From: Eubacterium sp.
GTDB lineage: Bacteria > Bacillota > Clostridia > Lachnospirales > Lachnospiraceae
DNA length: 43,829 nucleotides
Reading direction: 5' to 3'
NCBI GenBank assembly: GCA_017420535.1
Contig: JAFOIV010000005.1
Location: forward strand, 1-43,829
In this document: one piece after another, positions 41,937 through 43,829 of the stretch
Numbering within the stretch: the first letter of the stretch is position 1
Layout of the letters: each line of letters starts with the position of its first letter
The notes under the pieces: generated by a model
The model's database searches: none
Told to the model about the DNA's origin: nothing
The model's input: only the letters and a program-made list of their open reading frames with translations
Position numbers and translations under genes: made by a program

Positions 41937-42737
41937 TTATTTTGCCGCTGCTGTACTAGCAATAAACATTCCATAATCTTTAGGAATATGAAGAACGCTG
42001 TCACGCATATTCTTTTCAAGCACGCAACGAAGCGTCTCTCTCGGATAATCCTGAATATCCGAAAAACTTGGCAGCGAATAGAGATAGTCGATTAAGTCAT
42101 CTACATTTGTTACGTCCAGCGAATCTTCATATAAGCGCTTTTCAACCACAGGGAAATATTTCTTCAGTGTATCTGCACCATTCTGCAATGTGAAATTATA
42201 ATTATAGGCGCTGCTGATAGGAAACTCATCAAACATCAGCTCTACGTGCTCGCAAATTCCATTTTCGCCATAAGTAGCACAGTAGAAAGTACCATTTTGC
42301 TTAAGAACCCTGTGAACTTCCTTAAGTCCCCGTGAAAGATCCGGAACATGATAAAGCATCATATTTGCGATAACCACATCGAATTTTTTATCCGAAAATG
42401 GAATCTCCTGAATATCAACAATCTTATACTCAATCTTACCAGCCTTATCAACACATTTAAGCTTTTCCTTTGCAGCAAGTATCATACCTTCGGACAGATC
42501 TGAAAGAATCAGCTCAGAGCAACGATTGATAATATCCTCTTTTCCAAGCCACATTTCTCCGGTCCCACATCCAAGTTCAAGCACTGACATTCCTTCTTTA
42601 ATTACATAATTAGAAAAGATCCAATTACCGAACCCCTGCTTATTTGTGGAATACTTTTGATGGATTGAAATCCTGGTATTCAATTTATCGGAAGTGCTGT
42701 ATTGTTCTCTAACCGTTGTTTCATCGTTACTTATCAT
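41937..42737 (-). CDS. Class I SAM-dependent methyltransferase
   Basis: The 266-residue protein has motif I VLELGCGTGEMW (about 52-63), the acidic SAM-ribose motif ELILSDLSEGM, motif II DKKFDVVIANMMLYHVPD and the LKQNGTFYCATYG block, a typical Methyltransf_11/25-type small-molecule methylase. The substrate is unknown. The ATG at 42737 follows TGAGGTATGAGAA, a leader almost identical to that of the GNAT gene at 37898. A GNAT remnant and a 26-bp repeat lie just downstream, so the methyltransferase may have replaced or interrupted a GNAT paralogue. Confidence 0.9.
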   Translation of the reverse strand: MISNDETTVREQYSTSDKLNTRISIHQKYSTNKQGFGNWIFSNYVIKEGMSVLELGCGTGEMWLGKEDIINRCSELILSDLSEGMILAAKEKLKCVDKAGKIEYKIVDIQEIPFSDKKFDVVIANMMLYHVPDLSRGLKEVHRVLKQNGTFYCATYGENGICEHVELMFDEFPISSAYNYNFTLQNGADTLKKYFPVVEKRLYEDSLDVTNVDDLIDYLYSLPSFSDIQDYPRETLRCVLEKNMRDSVLHIPKDYGMFIASTAAAK

Positions 42738-42781
42738 TTCTCATACCTCACATTTCTTAAAACCATTACACTTTCACAAAC

Positions 42782-42828
42782 AAAAATGGACCATAGTCCC
42801 GGGGGCAGTGGTCCATTTTTATGTTAAC
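42782..42828. repeat. Palindromic intergenic element containing a stop codon
   Basis: AAAAATGGACCATAGTCCC core with a full right arm ATTTTTATGTTAAC; the left outer arm is replaced by an iteron-like ACTTTCACAAACAAAAATGG. The TAA stop of the membrane-protein gene (42824-42826) is inside the GTTAAC. Confidence 0.82.
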
Positions 42829-43829
42829 CTACTGGATTTACATCATCTCTTACTTCTTTAAATTCAACTCTATACTTGCCATCGTAATCATCATCATGAT
42901 CATCGCCATCATAATCATCGTCATCTTCACAGTAATCTATGTCCCAGCCATCCATAAACTCAAGCTCTAGAGAATCAAATAAGTCTTTTTTTACCTCTAC
43001 CTCTTTATCTCCCCAAATGCCTGCAGTTATCTCAACTATTCCGTCAGTAGGGAAACTTATCTTCATGGATATAACAGCATCTGCAGGTTTAAAATAATAC
43101 AGTGGATTATACTCAGCAAATTTCATCACTATATCCTGCTTTGCATCATCATCTATCTTTTCGCATGAAAGCTCTTTTCCTTCGCTGTTTACCAGCACGT
43201 ATCTAAAGTTAAAAGTTTTATACTTTACATCATCCGGCTCGCATTTGATATTCGGATTTTTTTCTTTAATATGCAAAAAAAGTTCCTCTGTTTCAGACAT
43301 TAAACCCTCTTTCCACATTTCCGCATCCGATAAGATATATTTATTTCCATCAGTTGCCACGGCCTCGACAATGTGCCTTGCATTTTTAGTTGGAGTTTCT
43401 TGATTAACAACCTTATTGTAGCCATAAATTCGATGTATCTCATCATATTTAAGCGCTACCTGGCCTTCATGACTTTTAGCGTCGCTGATAATACCAAGCA
43501 CCATATTTTCTGTAAGATAGATCCTCAGACTATGAAGCCATATAGAACCTTCTTTATTTGCTTCTTCATCAATATCCTTCGCCGTAATATTGCCAAGCGA
43601 TATAACCTTCCTCGAAGTTCTAACCTCATATAGTCCTCCAAAGAACGGAATCGCACTGATTATCCCTAAAATGACACCGGCAAGTCCAATTCCATGATAG
43701 AATACGCTAAAGAAATTAATCTTCACACAAATGATACATACATCACCGAAAATTTTATCCATACTGTAAACAGATACATTTTCGCCGATGATCTTCCCCG
43801 CTGCTGAAGAAATGCTTTGTCTTGCTTTA
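42824..43829 (-). CDS. Membrane-anchored protein of unknown function, 5' end outside the window
   Basis: From the right edge the frame is open with no stop and no clear start, so the gene probably begins outside the window; the ATG at 43762 is internal or an alternative. A hydrophobic segment (GIGLAGVILGIISAIPFFGG) is followed by about 260 residues of soluble domain and a very acidic Asp/Tyr-rich stretch (EDDDDYDGDDHDDDYDG) near the C-terminus, which may bind cations. The family is not recognised. Its stop codon is inside a palindromic element. Confidence 0.7.
   Translation of the reverse strand, partial: KARQSISSAAGKIIGENVSVYSMDKIFGDVCIICVKINFFSVFYHGIGLAGVILGIISAIPFFGGLYEVRTSRKVISLGNITAKDIDEEANKEGSIWLHSLRIYLTENMVLGIISDAKSHEGQVALKYDEIHRIYGYNKVVNQETPTKNARHIVEAVATDGNKYILSDAEMWKEGLMSETEELFLHIKEKNPNIKCEPDDVKYKTFNFRYVLVNSEGKELSCEKIDDDAKQDIVMKFAEYNPLYYFKPADAVISMKISFPTDGIVEITAGIWGDKEVEVKKDLFDSLELEFMDGWDIDYCEDDDDYDGDDHDDDYDGKYRVEFKEVRDDVNPVG

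Noticed and set aside
41831-42019. 62-codon minus-strand frame overlapping the methyltransferase 3' end
   Set aside because: It overlaps a well-supported gene in another frame, is Arg-rich and without a ribosome site, and includes the 26-bp repeat and GNAT remnant.
1-42828. Palindromes as inverted repeats of an insertion sequence
   Set aside because: The arms are adjacent with no transposase or cargo between them, and copies do not pair up at a constant distance around a gene.
42880-42930. Tandem-like GAT/ATC-rich stretch
   Set aside because: It encodes the acidic Asp-rich tail of the last protein; low complexity within a gene, not an independent repeat.

Overview
The window is 43.8 kb of low-GC Firmicutes chromosome. 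Gene content and composition suggest a rumen- or gut-type Lachnospiraceae of the Butyrivibrio/Pseudobutyrivibrio kind; this is an inference from gene families, as no rRNA or marker gene is present. Every gene I can support lies on the minus strand, so the map is read from high to low coordinates. I found no tRNA, rRNA, CRISPR array, transposase or integrase.

Layout from left to right. (1) 70-7558 holds a stress-type locus: TelA, two conserved unknown proteins, a CobS/MoxR-like AAA+ ATPase, a membrane protein and a DUF4428 zinc-ribbon protein. (2) 7760-11438 holds an RtcB RNA ligase with two WYL-domain regulators upstream of it. (3) 11513-22209 is mostly housekeeping or accessory: a GH31 alpha-glucosidase, a large SAM methyltransferase, an FMN reductase, a von Willebrand A protein, a macro-domain/HTH fusion, a YjbR/MGMT fusion, a HEAT-like protein and a threonine-aldolase-type PLP enzyme. 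(4) 22347-25774 holds small immunity-type genes (one Imm33-like), an ArsC/Spx-like thioredoxin-fold protein and a DEDDh exonuclease. (5) 25890-30513 is a visibly AT-rich cassette of three nuclease genes plus a small ORF, with no named defence system I can match. (6) 30795-37406 is a complete four-gene Wadjet operon (jetA, jetB, jetC, jetD). (7) 37473-43829 holds a GNAT, a DUF4143 ATPase, a decayed Phd/YefM-RelE toxin-antitoxin pair, an ATP-grasp protein, a zeta-toxin-like kinase with a small upstream partner ORF, a SAM methyltransferase and a partial membrane protein running off the right edge.

The most striking non-coding feature is a family of about 55-bp near-perfect palindromes (outer arm GTTAACATAAAA, inner arm TGGACC or TGAGCC, CCCGGG-centred core). 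At least a dozen full, truncated or variant copies lie between genes. Most begin within 0-3 bases of a stop codon, and in several genes the TAA or TGA stop is part of the palindrome itself. They probably act as bidirectional intrinsic terminators, but their arms are conserved further than termination needs, which suggests a dispersed REP-like element that settles at gene 3' ends.

The best candidate for an undescribed system is the 25890-30513 nuclease cassette beside Wadjet. Its 549-aa protein appears to combine a DEDDh exonuclease, a PD-(D/E)XK nuclease and two C-terminal zinc ribbons. It is followed by an HNH endonuclease with a large unknown N-terminus and a separate PD-(D/E)XK protein.
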